Source: Dugong dugon (lineage: Eukaryota > Chordata > Mammalia > Sirenia > Dugongidae). From it: DNA of 64,000 nucleotides. The stretch covers positions 221,113,711 to 221,177,710 of the forward strand of contig CM057460.1 of the NCBI GenBank assembly GCA_030035585.1, given 5' to 3'. Made by a program: the position numbers and the translations under genes. The number at the start of each line of letters is the position of its first letter. The first letter of the stretch is position 1. The notes under the pieces are model-generated. The model had not been told where the DNA came from and ran no database searches. It saw only the letters and a program-made list of their open reading frames with translations. Below, piece after piece: positions 10,850 through 22,802 of the stretch.

Positions 10850-12490
10850 ATCATACAATGTATGTCCTTTGGGGCTTGACTTATTTCACTCGGCATAATG
10901 TCCTCCAGATTTATCCCTGTTATGTTTCGTGAACTAATCATTATTTGTTATGGTTGCATAGTAGTCCACTGTATGTATGTACCACATTTTGTTTATCTCT
11001 TCATCCACTGACGGACACTTAGGTTGTTTCCATCTTTTTTTCTATTGTGAATAATGCTGCAATGAACATGAGTGTGTGAATGTCTATTCATGTCACTGCT
11101 CTTATTTCTCTAGGATATACACCTAGGATTGCTGGGTCACATGGTATTTCTATTTCTAGTTTTTTAAGAAAGTGCCATACTGTTTTCCATAGTGGTTGTA
11201 CCATTTTACAATCCCATCAGCAGCATATAAGAGTTCCAATCTACCCACAACCTCGTCAGCATTTGTTGTTTTGTTTTTTTGATCAGTGCCATTTTTGCAG
11301 GGGTTAGATGGTATCTCACTGTAGTTTTGATTTGCATTTCTCTAATGGCTAATAGGAGCGCTGGTGGCGCACTGGTTAAGAGCTATGGCTGCTAACCAAA
11401 AGGCTGGCAGTTCGAATCCACCAGTCACTCCTTGGAAACCCTATGGGGCAGTTCTACGCTGTCCTAGAGGGTTGCTTTGAGTCAAAATCAACTTGACAGA
11501 AATGGGTTTAATGGCCAATAATCGCGAGCATCTCTTCATGTGTTTGTTTGCTGCCTCAATGTCTTCTTTGATGAAGTTCCTATTCATGTCCTTTGCCCAT
11601 TTTTGATTGTACTTCTTTTTGTTGTTGAGGTGTTGAAATTTTCTATACATTTTAGAGATTAGACCCTTGTCAGATATGTCATTGCCAAATTTTTTTTCCT
11701 AGCCTACAGGTTCTTTTTACTCTTTTGGTAAAGTCTTTTCATGAGCGTAAGTATTTAATTTTCAGGAGGTCCCAGTTATCTAGTCTATCTTACATTGTTT
11801 GTGCATTTTCAGTTATGTTTGATAGTGCATTCATGCTGTAGATTAGGACCCCTAACTTTGTCCCTTCCAGGAACTTTATAGTTAGTAAAACTATAGTTCA
11901 CTAACTATAGTTAAGCTACTTTATAAAACTATAAAGTAATTAAGGTTTCATCCATTTCACGTTAGTTTTTATGGATAGTGTGAGGTATGGTTCCTGTTTC
12001 ATTTTTTCTGCAAATGGATATCCACTTTTGCCAACACCATTTGTTAAAGAGACTATCTCTTCCCTACTGAATGGACTTTAACCTTTGTCGAAGATCAGCT
12101 GACCATAGCTGGATGGATTTACTTCTGGGTTTGTTCCATTGGTCCATGTGTCTGTCACTGTACCACTGAACCAGTACAAAATACCAGTACTACTGTGGCT
12201 GTATAAGTTCTGAGATCAGGAAGTGTGAGGCTTCCTACTTTGTTCTTCTTCTTCAATAATGCTTTAGCTATTTGAGCCTCTTTCCTTTACATACACAGTT
12301 GGAGATTATTTTTTTAATTTTTTTGAAGAATGTTGTTGGGATTTGGATCAGGATTGCATTATATCTATAGATCATTTTGGGTAGTACTGACATTTTCACA
12401 ATGGTAAGTCTACTAATACATGAGTGTGGAATGTTTTTCCATTTATGTAGGTCTCTTTTGCTCTTTGTTTTAAAGGGAAAGATACTCAAC
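10850..12490 (-). pseudogene. L1 ORF2 C-terminal remnant
   Basis: Open pieces include 11441-11650 with 'KWAKDMNRNFIKEDIEAANK', typical of the ORF2 C-terminal region, and 12268-12489 with 'RLTIVKMSVLPKMIYRYNAI' from just after the RT domain. Several stops and an AfroSINE (11355-11508) break the frame. The catalytic motif is not in this fragment. Non-functional LINE sequence. Confidence 0.8.
11355..11508 (+). mobile_element. AfroSINE, short form
   Basis: The duplication TAATGGCTAATA (11343-11354) / TAATGGCCAATA (11509-11520) matches at 11 of 12. The head box A is 'tggcgcactgg' and box B 'agttcgaatcc'. Inserted into the antisense L1. Confidence 0.93.
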
Positions 12491-12519
12491 TGGGAATACG
12501 AAAGACTTACGGGCAGGCA

Positions 12520-12726
12520 GAATGTGCCCAGATGGCACAGTTTGAGCTTGGCGTATAACTTAAAGGTTGGCAGTTCAGATCTACCCTACGGCACAACAAA
12601 AGAAAATCCTGGTGACATGCTTCCCTTAAGATCACAGCTGTGAAAACCCTACGGAGCACAGTTCTACTCTATGACACATGGGGTTGCCATGAGTTGGAAT
12701 CGACTCGATAGCAACTAACAACAACA
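12520..12726 (+). mobile_element. AfroSINE-like SINE with RTE-type tail
   Basis: Degraded tRNA-like head ('gatggcacagtttgagc'), then 'gatcacagctgtgaaaaccctac' body, and an RTE-like tail 'ctcgatagcaactaacaaca'. Similar body wording occurs at 28834, 45513 and 44796. Confidence 0.8.
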
Positions 12727-14519
12727 TGTGCAGGGAGAGTATTGAAGAAGGAAAGAGAAATGATTCACAAAGATGTTTAACTGTCAACTAAACCATGTTA
12801 GAAGCACTGTGGAAAAGTGAGATCAGGAAAAAAAAAGATAAAATTTTCAATAATTTTACCACTAGCCCAAGTGACTAACCCCAGTTGCCTTTATCCCATA
12901 GTGTACCACATACAAGCAGCTCTTCAGCCTGAAATAAGGAGATGAAACTGGTCATGAGAACAGAAAAGGGCAAAACTAAGGCTCTGGAAGATCCGGTGGT
13001 AACTTTGGGTCCGAATCCCCGTAAGCAAAACACAAAGCAGGCCCTCAACAATCACCAGCTGATGGACTGAGAAATATTGGAGTGCCCTGTATGCTCCTGC
13101 CTACCCACACTCTCCTTCACTCAGCATTGATCTGCTTCACCTGATACTTATTTTCTTCTTCAGCCTGACAAGGTTCACCTTTATCATGACATCTATAAAG
13201 GAGTGTCCACAGCTAGACCGGGCACTGAACTGCAAAGAAGAACCTGTGCCCTACTTGTGTTTGGGAATAAATCCTCCTTTAAATTATCAGCCTAGATGAT
13301 ATTCAGAACAGTGAGCTCGGGATTAGAGTGTCTGATAACAGCTCCGGATTGAATTTCAGATGCAAATAATCACTTGGGTATTAATTCCAGCCTTGCTAAT
13401 ATTTGGGCCTGCACATCACAGCTAATTGGTAGCATGAGCTGCCAGTTCCAGTGATGGCGTCCCTCATGACATTCAGGATCTTTTGAGAAGTGGAAGCCAC
13501 AGTGACTTGACATGGCCAATTATGATTCTCAGGACATCACTTGCCGGTCTCAGGGTCTCTTTCTCTCTCTCTCTTTCTCTCCCTCTCTCTAAGGGCCATA
13601 TCACACTTTGTTTTTCCTATATATGCAGAGATCCGGTGAGGGAATAAAAGAAAAAAAAAATCAAGACTAAAGAAGATTGTGATTAAGCAGAAAACTGCTT
13701 ATAAGACACTCTGATATTGACTCATATAGGCAAACAATGTGCTCTTAATAGTGAAAGTGTGTGTTAGAATCTCATCCGGTCTTCCCAGGCTTTTCATGCA
13801 TATGCTATGACTTCACCGAAGAAATCAAGGTCAAGATCACCAATGGCTCACTCTGCCCTGCAGCTCACAGCTGTGGGCCATTATGAGTGATGTGTCCATA
13901 GGCCCTGTGACTTCACACCCCCTCTGGGGGCCACAGTGTAATCCCTCTGAGAACAAGTTTCCAAGTGATTTTATGTACAAGGTCTCATCAATTGCTCGCA
14001 TAATTACCCCTCATTCTCCACTCATAGAAACAAATGTTCTCTGTCCCTCCAAGCCATTGCTGCAGGACAGTTTGTGAGGACGAGACTAGTGGTAGGCCAA
14101 AGTTTCAGGCTTAATGAACAAGCCTGGTTTGGATTTATTCTCATTAGAGCCAGTTTCAATTTCCAGGTGTTTCCAGTGGTAGGTGACCATCACAGGATGG
14201 ACTTTCTCAGGTCAAGTTAGAAATGTCCCTATCTGTTGCCTGGAGCACCAATACACTTTGATCACTCAGTCTCAATGTGTTCCAAGGTCAAAAGCAGGTG
14301 TCCCAAAGAACTTGTTTATTGTTATTAGATTGAAAGTAGTAAATACTAAAGCCATCTGTTACCACAAAAGAAATTGAACACGGATACCACGGGCAGGGCC
14401 TATGGGTATGGGGGAGCTTTGTAGGAAGAGGAAAAAAAAATATTCTTCCTTTGGAAAGGAAGACAGAGGTCTATTGAGATGTAACTGAAGTTTCTCTAAT
14501 CGGGAAGGTCATAGAGGGA
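12727..14519. other. unique stretch with candidate regulatory element at 13280-13550
   Basis: There is no lineage-specific repeat in about 1.8 kb. 13280-13550 contains a perfect octamer ATGCAAAT (13360-13367), 'ggattag'/'ggattg' homeodomain-like sites, ATTAAT and CCAATTA. A CT-rich microsatellite lies at 13560-13592. No splice-framed coding segment is apparent. Confidence 0.4.
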
Positions 14520-14589
14520 TGGATTGTTTTTATTTTTTTTAATTGTGATGATATATATGTAACAAAATTTTTGCCATTTCAACATTTTT

Positions 14590-14884
14590 TACCTCGTTTT
14601 AACTGTGCTTTAGATGAAGGTGTACAGGGCAAATCAGTTTCTCATTAAACAATTAATACACATATTATTTTGTGACATTGGTTGCCAATCCCACAACATG
14701 TCGGCACTCTTCCCTTCTTGACCTTGGGTTCCCCATTTCCATTTGTCCAGCTTTCCTGTTCCCTCCTGCCTTCCTGTCCTTGCCCCTGGGCTGGTGTTCC
14801 CATTTAGTCTTGTGTACATGGTTGAGCTACATGTATTACTGTTTGTTTTATGGGCCTGTCTAACCTTTGGCTGAAGGGTGACCA
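14590..14884 (-). mobile_element. nested younger L1 3' UTR, antisense
   Basis: 'ctgtgctttagatgaaggtgt' to 'ctttggctgaagggtgacc' is the afrotherian L1 3' UTR, as at 29463 and 38606. It sits inside the older L1. Confidence 0.75.
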
Positions 14885-15031
14885 ACTTTTTTTCACATGT
14901 ACAATTCAGTGACATTAATTACTTCCATCATGTTGTGCAATCATCACCACTATCTGTTTACAATTTTTTTCATCACCGTTAACAGAAGCAGAGTGACCTC
15001 CAAGCAACAGCTCCCCTTTTGCCATTACTAG

Positions 15032-15515
15032 TGTCTTAGTCATCTAGTGCTGCTACAACAGAAATACCACAGGTGGATGGCTTTAACAAAGAGAAATTTA
15101 TTTCTTCACAGTAAAGTAGGCTACAAGTCCAAATTCAGGGCGTCAGCTCCAAGGGAAAGCTTTCTCTCTCTGTCAGCCTTCTCCTCATCAGTGTTCCCCC
15201 AGACTAGGAGCTTCTCCATGCAGAGACCCCAGGTCCAAAGGACGTGCTCTGCTCCTGGCACTGCTTTCTTGGTGGTATGAGGTCCCCCTGTCTCTCTGCT
15301 CACTTCTCTCTTTTACATCTCAAGAGATTGCCTCAGGATACAATCCAATCTTGCAGACTGAGTCCTGCCTCACTAACACAACTGCCACCCATCTTCCCTC
15401 ATTGACATCATACAGGCAGGATTTACAACACATAGGAAAATCACACAATACCAGGATGATGGTCCAGCCAAAATGATACACACATTTTTGGGGGGACATA
15501 ATTCAATCCATGACA
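15032..15515 (-). mobile_element. solo LTR, MaLR (MLT1-like) family A
   Basis: TGTCTTAGTC at the left edge and TGACA at the right. Flanks ACTAG (15027-15031) and GCTAG (15516-15520) match at 4 of 5. The L1 host resumes immediately. Confidence 0.88.
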
Positions 15516-15780
15516 GCTAGTAACCACTAATACACTTTGGTCTCTGCATTTGCCTATTCTAGATATTTCATTTAAGTAGGATAATACAACATTTGTCTTT
15601 TGTGACTGACTAATTTCACTCAGCATCATGTTTTCAAGGTCCATCCATGTATCAGGATTTCACATGGGGGTGATCAGTGCCCGATCCCAGCCAGGAGGAA
15701 ACACTTCTGAACAAGGAGCGGTACCTACATCTCTGTGGTAAACCACTTCTTCCCTCATATAAAATACTTTTAAGCTATGC

Positions 15781-16030
15781 CATCAGTATTTCAAAATACC
15801 AGCAGGGTCATCCATGATGGACAGGTTTCAGCAGAGCTTCCAGACTAAGACAGACTAGGAAGAAGGGCCTTGCAATCTACTTCCGAAAATCAGCCAATGA
15901 AAACCCTATGGATCACAATAGTCTGATTCACAACCAATCATGGGGATGGTGCAGAACCGGGCACCATTTTGTTCTGTTGTGTGTGGGGTTGCCATGAATT
16001 GGGGGCCAACTCCATGGCAGCTAATAACAG
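15781..16030 (+). mobile_element. RTE-derived non-autonomous element, diverged
   Basis: Starts with the RTE 5'-like block 'catcagtatttcaaaatacc', then 'ggacaggtttcagcagagct', 'gaccaatgaaaaccctatgg'-type body and the tail 'tccatggcagctaata'. It is headless: no tRNA-like part is visible. Compare 36686-37035. Confidence 0.7.
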
Positions 16031-16257
16031 AAGGCTTAATGTAAGCGGAAACACGCCACCTCTTGGGGCTGAGTACAAGAGAGACAGAAGGGGTGCTTAA
16101 AGAAATAAGCTATCACCAGCACCTGCACCCCATTTTATCAGTCATTTCCTTTGAGTGGGAACTGGGCTAGGTGTTCTACCTCGGCTTATCCTTAGACTAT
16201 TGTGATACACAGATTTGAGTTAAGATGAGGTGAACCAGCAGGAAAGGGTAATTGTTA

Positions 16258-16625
16258 GTTACGGTTAGTTGCCAGGTAGTTGGCTCCAACTCAGGGCGAC
16301 CTTACACAGAACAGAACAAAACACTGCCTGATCCTGTGCTACCTCCATAGTCATTTGGTCTGTTTGAGCCCATTGTTGAGGTTATCGTATCAATCCATCT
16401 CACTGAGGGTCTCCCTCACCTTCACTGACCATCTACTAAACATGATATCCTTTTCTAGCGATTGGTCTTTCCTGATGAGGCATCCAAAGTGAGACAGTCT
16501 TGCTATCCTCATTTCTAAGGAGCATTCGGGTTGCCTTTCTTCTAAGACTGATCTGTTCGTTCTTTGAAATTCGACAATATGTTCAATATCCTTTGCCAAC
16601 ACTGTAGTTTGAGCACACCAAGTGG
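16258..16625 (-). mobile_element. RTE LINE 3' end, antisense
   Basis: 'ggcgaccttacacagaacag', 'ccatctcactgagggtctcc' and 'ttctaaggagcattcgggt' are the antisense RTE 3' region after the RT domain. The 122-residue frame at 16390-16758 is this tail read through. Confidence 0.8.
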
Positions 16626-17971
16626 GGGTGAGAAAGAATGAAGGCCATCTCAAAGAACTTGTGCCTTTTAAAATGCTTCTGTAATGTGGAGTTTTAAAAG
16701 TAGATATTAAAAATGTGTGCCAATGTGTGGTGCTGTGATCAAGTTCTCCTCTCCTCACCTACGCTAGCTGAAATGGGACGGCTCCTTGACCCCATTTCTG
16801 CGAGGACAGTTAAGCACTGCAGTTGCCACAGTGAATGAAAGCGAGCGCGAGCTAGAGCTTGCCCTGTCGGCTTTCTCTGGGCTTCACTGCATGGTTCATT
16901 TCCATCGTAACTGCACCTCTAAGTAAATCAAGCACAAGCTGAAGGAAGTACGAAGATATAATGCGGAACCTTGAACAACACATTTTTTATTCTCAATTAT
17001 TTTAGGTAAAAGTCTGAAACCAATTTGTTTGATTTGTGATGCTATTGTTACTGCCTCAAACACTTGTTTTTTGATTGGGAGAGACATTCCAAGCAGGAAC
17101 GCTGGGAACTCAACCTAAAATAGCCTGTTAATTTAATTTCACACGCATGCTTTATTTCCAGGGAAAGTGCACATGGGGCACACCATGGGGAGAAAAATGG
17201 AGGCTGGATTTTATGATGTAATCCTTAGGTGAATGTTCTTTATTTTGTGAGATGTGACTATGGTAATGGGGCAGAGGCCACTAAAAATGTTCACTTTCAC
17301 TACACATGCTGATGGCCTCAAAATGATACAGGTGGTGATTGATACGGCACTTTCATAATAAGGACTGCTAAAGTGTCCTATGTGTCAACACAACTTAAGT
17401 TCCTAGTTTCTGTTTTTAAATGTTTTGCTACTAATAGATGAAAAAAGTAATTCAATAGCTTTTGCCCACATTGTTCCTCTAAGTTACAGGTATTCCTGAC
17501 CTGTGTCCTCTACCTTCAGCCACTCATCGTTCTGTATGGAGCCCCAGCCAGTTGTAGGAACTACCCTAGTCCCTCAGCAAGAGCCTCGCCCACCTCCAAC
17601 TCCTCCCTTGGCTCCATGAGCCTCTACAGCTGAACTTCCCATACCTCTCTGTATCATATGGCTTCTTATCTGATGTATTTTACAACATGATACCCTTTAT
17701 TGGTATCACCTATCATGCAGAGGATGTCCTCTTGTGGTTGCCACTTGCCACTCATCAGGGCTCAGCACCAATTCTGTAACGTCACAGGATTTAGATTAAG
17801 AAAGAATTATTAGTGTAGCAGACGCTGTACTGCCCCAGCACAGGCTCCCTTCACCAAGCCCGTGTACCCATTCCCTAGCTGCTAGCTGCTGTAGTGAGAG
17901 CCGCTTATGTTTCTCAGCTGCACCTCACTTTCTCCTTAAAAACCAAAACCAAATGATATGGGTGAAAGTGT
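16626..17971. other. unique stretch; possible conserved block near 17080-17460
   Basis: No recognised mobile element. 17080-17460 is AT-balanced, repeat-free and lacks open frames. Conservation cannot be judged from one sequence. Confidence 0.35.
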
Positions 17972-18232
17972 GCTTCTTAGCTAAAGTAGATACATGAGAC
18001 TAAATGGGAAGCTCCTGTCCAGAGGTGAGATGAGAAAGCAGAGAGGGTCAGGAGCTGGTTGAATGAACACGGGAAATCAGGGGTGGAAAGGAGGAGTGTG
18101 CTATCACAGTATAGGGAGAGCAATTAGGGTAACATAAGAATGTATGTATAAACTTTTGTATGAGAGACTAACTTGAACTGTAAACTTTCACTTAAAGTAC
18201 AACAATAAAATAAAATAAAACAAAAACAAAAG
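17972..18232 (+). mobile_element. L1 3' end
   Basis: 'cttgaactgtaaactttcact' and 'aaagtacaacaataaaataa' form the L1 3' terminus with an A-rich tail. The left boundary is approximate. Confidence 0.6.
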
Positions 18233-18346
18233 ATATTACCACCAGGGGAAGCTGGGTGATGAGTATACAAGATTTCTCTGTACTATTTCATATAATCACT
18301 TGAGTTTACAATGATCTCAAAACAAAAAGTTTAAAACAAAACAAAG

Positions 18347-18434
18347 CCCATTGCCATCAAGTGGATTCCAACTCATAGCGAGCCTACAGGACAGGCCTTT
18401 TAGTTAGCAGCATAAACACTGTGCCACCAGGGGT
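18347..18434 (-). mobile_element. AfroSINE, short form, internally deleted
   Basis: Body 'cattgccatcaagtggattcc' joins directly to 'ccttttagttagcagc' head wording, with about 60 bp missing. Ends 'ccaccaggggtcc'. Confidence 0.82.
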
Positions 18435-18767
18435 CCTCCACGTTCCCCTTACCCCCAGAGAATTTCCTCTGCCAAGTAAGAGCCATCTCACTCTGGGGGG
18501 TACTTCCCACTCCACCCTGGCACCCCACAGTCAATAACTGGCTGACCTATGGTTAAAAAAAACTGGCCCCATTGCCACAAGCTGGAACAAGTTCTGCAGT
18601 GCAGTTTGTGCTCCAGAGCACCCCAGTGAGGTCAGGCTGAGGCTTTTCTCCAGCTGAGACCACAGCCTTGACCCATCCAGCTTCCCTCACTGCCCAATCT
18701 TTCAACCAATCCTTCAATCACTTGCACAGAATCCCCTCCTCAGGCTCTGCTTCTAGAGAACCCAACT
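18435..18767. other. unique sequence, no gene seen
   Basis: No recognisable repeat or coding frame. Confidence 0.3.
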
Positions 18768-19230
18768 GTATTAGTTTCCTAGAGCTGGTGTAACAAATAA
18801 CCACAAAGTAGGTAGCTTAAAACCACATACATTCATTCTATTGTAATTCTGGAGGCCAGAGTCTGAAATTAAGGTGTTGACAGAATGTGTTCTTCCTGGA
18901 GGCTCTGAGAAAGAGATGGTTCCATGCCTCTCTCCTAGCTTCTGGTGGTGGGCTGCAATCCCTGGCTTTCCTTTGTTTGCAGATGCATCACTCCAATCTC
19001 CACCTCCATCATCCCATTGCCTTATTCTTTTCTGTGTCCCTATCTCCAAATCTCCCTCTCCATTCTCTTACAAAGACACCAGTCACTGGATTTAGGGCCA
19101 ACCCTAAACCCAGGATGATGTCACTTCAAGAGCCTTCACTAATTACATCTGCAAACACCCTATTTTTAAATAAGGTCACGGTCTAAGGTTCTGGTTGGAC
19201 ATGAATTTTGGGAAGACAGTATTCAACCAC
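18768..19230 (-). mobile_element. MLT1-like MaLR LTR, antisense
   Basis: 'ctgtattagtttcctagagc', 'ggaggccagagtctgaaatt', 'aaggtcacggtctaaggtt' and 'ttgggaagacagtattcaacc' are collinear with antisense MLT1. Several small open frames inside it are artefacts. Confidence 0.72.
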
Positions 19231-20094
19231 TATGCCAACCTAGGACACTTGAGCAATGTACCTACAAGTCAGGGTTTACAAGAGAAGACACGAGTCCTTG
19301 ATCTTCCCTGTGACCTCATGGGAAGGTATGCTAAGCCAGGACGCTCTGATGGACATGCAGTATGGCTATGCATTCTAGAGAACTCATCCCCTATGCTGCT
19401 CTCCCTTCCTATAGGGAAACTGAGAGAGCAACCTTGTGAGAATGGGAATAATCAGGCTACTGAGGCACCAGGCAGTCTGGGTCTAGGTGCCGGCTGTTTG
19501 CAGCAGTTGCTTAGGAAACCGGATAGCCAGCACCTAGGAACCTCAGGGACCCACTGGAAACTGGGATCAGGTGCACTCCTCCTAACCAGAAGGAAGTCAT
19601 GGCAAGCTGCAACTGGGTTCAACAACGCCCTCCTTACTGGGAACAAGGTAAAAATGCCAGCTGGGACACTCCCAAGCAAATAGGAGCAATCTCCCAGAGC
19701 TACTTTCAGACAATGGTGCTTTTTATAGCAAGGACAGTCAGCCCATTACTTGGTTATGGTGAAAGCATTGCCCTAAGACCAATACTCTTCTTTCTCTATG
19801 AGATTTTAATATAAGACGCAGAGTAAAAGAGCATGAGAATGGCACAGGGAAAAGACAAGCATTCTTCATAGTATAAAGTGAAATGAGAAGACATGTAGAT
19901 AGAAGTGACTATGCCCAGAACATAAGGGAGTTAAGTTAATGGTAGGGACCAGAGTGAAGATGCACAGATGCACACGAAGAGTCAACAAGACCACGTGGGC
20001 TCCAGAACTGCCTGGGATCCTCAGTGCCTTCCACTTCCAGCTCCGCAAGGTCCAGCTAGCCGTGTACTGAGGATACTAGATTTCTCGCCCCTGT
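19231..20094. other. unique sequence, no gene supported
   Basis: A 162-residue frame ends at 19683, but it starts inside the LTR from a non-ATG codon and has no recognisable domain. I call no gene. Confidence 0.35.
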
Positions 20095-20105
20095 ATGTAT
20101 CCTTA

Positions 20106-20245
20106 GAGCCCTGGTGGCACAGTGGTTAAGAGCTCAGCTGCTAACCAATAGGTTGGCAGTCTGAATCCATCAGCCGCTCCTTGGAAACCCTATAGGGCAG
20201 TCCACTAACAGTCAGAATTGACTCGACAGCAACGGGTTTTTTTAG
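20106..20245 (+). mobile_element. AfroSINE, short form
   Basis: The target duplication ATGTATCCTTA (20095-20105) / ATGTATCCCTTA (20246-20257) differs by one base. About 20 bp of body is missing before 'gtcagaattgactcgac'. Confidence 0.93.
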
Positions 20246-20257
20246 ATGTATCCCTTA

Positions 20258-20564
20258 CTATAAACTTTTATTACTTATAGTGACATAAGTTAGTCTTATT
20301 CCAATACATTAAAATGAGCCAACATAACACCCCATAAAGTTATTAACATATAATTAGTCCATATATGTCAACCTTCATTAAAACTTTGAAGTTCTACACA
20401 AATATATACATAAAACTCGTATTAGACATAAACCAAAAAATCTTTACACTGGAAACCATCTTAATAATTTCTTGGACTTCTATTTCAGATGAGGCTGGGA
20501 TTCAGTGCAGGTAAATATCTTGCTATGATTACTCAGCAGGTGCAACCCAGATCTCCCAAATATC
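20258..20564. other. AT-rich unique sequence
   Basis: No recognisable gene or repeat. Confidence 0.3.
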
Positions 20565-20770
20565 CTTAAAACACAGGTTGATAGGAAACTTGAGGGGCAC
20601 TGAGTTTATGTTAATGAGGGAGGAACAAGTCAGAAAGGGAGGGTGAGAGTAGCTGCCCAACTTGAAGAATATAATCAACGTCACTGAATTATACATGTAG
20701 AAACTGTTCAATTGATGCTAGTTTCTGCTGTGTATATTCTCAGCAACAACAAAAATCAATTAATAAAAAA
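20565..20770 (+). mobile_element. L1 3' end (same family as 4262-5000)
   Basis: 'gggcactgagtttatgttaat', 'cttgaagaatataatcaacg' and 'ctcagcaacaacaaaaatca' match the 4.8-5.0 kb 3' terminus. Confidence 0.7.
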
Positions 20771-20816
20771 ACAGGTTAAGATAGACTATCCAAAGTCCTT
20801 ACTCCTATAATGAATC

Positions 20817-21235
20817 TCTCATTCATTTATTCATTCTTTCATTCACTCCACAGAAACTAGGTGATTAAATGGTAAGAAAAATCAGGGCTATCCTGATGTC
20901 CTTGGGGAAGACATGTTAATCAAATAATCACGGAAATAAGAGTAAAATTACAGTTCTTGATAAGTGCTACAAAGGACAGATATGATTCTATTAAGTAGTT
21001 TAAGAAGGGATTTTTATCTAGTCTGGGACTGGAGAATGGGTCAGGGGAGGAGAAAGGCCTTACATGCATAGAGAGTGAGATGTGTACAGAGCCCTAACAT
21101 AGTGGAAACATGGTACATTCAAGGAAGCAAAAGGAACACAGAAAGCAAGGCAGAGTAGAATTTAAGATAAGGATGAGAAGAAAGCTATTCAGAGCCTTGA
21201 GGATCAAGCAAAAGATATCTGTCTTTTTTCTATGA
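20817..21235 (-). repeat. ancient L2/L3-like repeat
   Basis: 'ttcatttattcattctttcatt', 'gttaatcaaataatcac' and 'ttgataagtgctacaaagga' are an order I know from a mammalian-wide ancient LINE repeat. A second diverged copy lies at 25185-25600. Family assignment is uncertain. Confidence 0.45.
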
Positions 21236-21239
21236 GTGA

Positions 21240-22480
21240 CGGGCAACAATTAGCATATTTTAAACAACAAATTAATACGATAAGATACAAGTCCAAGATA
21301 AACAAAAATATATGAAGCTTGAATGAAAAAGATAATTCAGGAAACAAAAGAGAACTGAAATAATAATAGTGACAATATTAACAGCAACAAGTCTAATAAG
21401 TATCCATAGAAGAATTTCAGAAAATAATGTTCTGTAAAACAATAGTAGTGATGGAGAATACGCAAGAAACATTAAGAGAAATGAAGAACACAATGAGAAG
21501 GCTAAACACACATCTAACTGGAATCCCACCCAGGAAAAGAAAAATGAAACAGGGAAAATAACGTTTTTAAAAAATGGTGACTTTTCCAAAACTGGTTAGA
21601 AAACCATGAATCCATAATCCAAGAAACACAATATAGCAGAATAAATAAAAGTAGGACAAATAAAAAGAAATGCCTATCTAAACACACTGTGATGAAACAG
21701 AACCATAAATACAAAGAGAAGATCTTAAATGCAGCAGAGAAAAAGGTCAAATCACCCAAAGAGGAAACAATTTAAATAACAGCTGACTTGTCAACAGCAA
21801 CGATGAAAGTCAAAAGAACGTGGAATGTTACTGTCAAAGTGTAGAGAGAAAATAATGGTCAACCTTGAATTATGTACCTAGCCAGATATGAAAATAATAA
21901 ATACTTTTGAAGAGAACAAAAACAGAGGATGTTTACTGCAAAGAAACCTGAGATAAAGGAAAGTCTAAAGAATATAGGTCAAGAAAAAGGACCAAGAGTC
22001 CCAAAAGGATGGTCTGAAAGCCAAGGAGTGGACAGAAAAAAAAAAAATGAAAAATGAAAAAACTGTGAGTAAATCTAAACAAATATAATTTAAATGATAA
22101 TAATAAAACACTGTCTCATTTGTGGGGTTGAAAAACCAAATACAAAAGTACACAAAATAAGAGAGAAATAAGACTCAAAATGCCCCAAAGCTCCCCACTT
22201 TTTCTGTTGTTCATGGAGAGAGTTAGGTTATTTTTACTAGTTTAAATGTACAATGTAAAATTCCAAGGTAAAGAACAAATACAAATAGAATACATGAATT
22301 CTAAATAAACAGAGCAAAAATAGAAAAAGGGAAGTCAAAACTTATTAAACAAAGAAAGAGAAAAGAAGTGTTGATATAGTCAAGTGGGAGAAATAGAAGT
22401 CAAAAGTAAGATCGGAAGAAAACTGCAATATATCAATAATCACGATGTATGTAATAGACTAAACTTAAGTTTCAAGAAGC
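21240..22480 (+). repeat. A-rich ancient L1-like sequence
   Basis: Strong A-bias on the plus strand. Wording such as 'gtcaacagcaacgatgaaag', followed by 'gagagaaaataatggtcaacc', resembles old L1. Antisense open frames of up to 106 residues are compositional artefacts. Confidence 0.4.
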
Positions 22481-22689
22481 CTGCCCCTGGGAAAGCTCAG
22501 GAGAGATGGCACAGCAAACTATCACTTTCCAGTATACTAGACTATTTAGCTTTTAAATATGATCAATTTGATAAAAAATATTTTAAAAGGCATAGAAAAG
22601 ATATTCCTGCATGAAGGACAAAGGAAAAAAAATGGAGAGAGGTAACACTGTGCATTAGGATGTTATTAAAGTAACTTAAGTGAGCAATA

Positions 22690-22802
22690 AGGAGCCCTGG
22701 TGGCACAATGGTTAAGTGCTCAGCTAATAAGTGAAGGGTTGGTGCTTCAAACTCAACCAGTAGCTCCAAGGCAGAAGGACCTAGCAATCTGTTCCCATAA
22801 AG
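22690..22802 (+). mobile_element. AfroSINE, 5' part (split by RTE)
   Basis: 'ggagccctggtggcacaatgg' head with the 'gcagaaggacctagcaatctg' middle stops at 22802, where the antisense RTE tail begins. The missing 3' part reappears at 24903. Confidence 0.85.

Larger units (their letters stand above)
9362..12490 (-). mobile_element. 5'-truncated L1, antisense, with nested insertions
   Basis: From left to right it runs from the L1 3' end ('gtgttttaggtgaaagttta') through the 3' UTR into ORF2 C-terminal coding sequence. It is interrupted at 9723-9938 (sense L1 end), about 10403-10645 (RTE) and 11355-11508 (AfroSINE). The right edge is near 12480, inside the RT region. Confidence 0.85.
14520..15665 (-). 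mobile_element. older L1 3' region, antisense, split twice
   Basis: Pieces at 14525-14590, 14885-15031 and 15521-15660 are collinear with one older L1 ('cattaattacttccatcatg', 'tttcactcagcatcatgttttcaagg'). They are divided by a younger L1 end and by an LTR. Confidence 0.7.

Noticed and set aside
13910-13940. Possible CTCF-like site (CCCCTCTGGGGGC)
   Set aside because: Palindromic GC core fits the CTCF motif only partly; not enough to call.
16390-16758. 122-codon antisense frame
   Set aside because: RTE 3' region read through; part of a decayed LINE.
19195-19683. 162-codon open frame
   Set aside because: Begins inside an antisense MLT1-like LTR at a non-ATG codon; no domain recognised.
21272-21759. 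Hydrophobic antisense frames resembling membrane segments
   Set aside because: A consequence of A-rich plus-strand sequence giving Phe/Leu/Ser-rich minus-strand translation.
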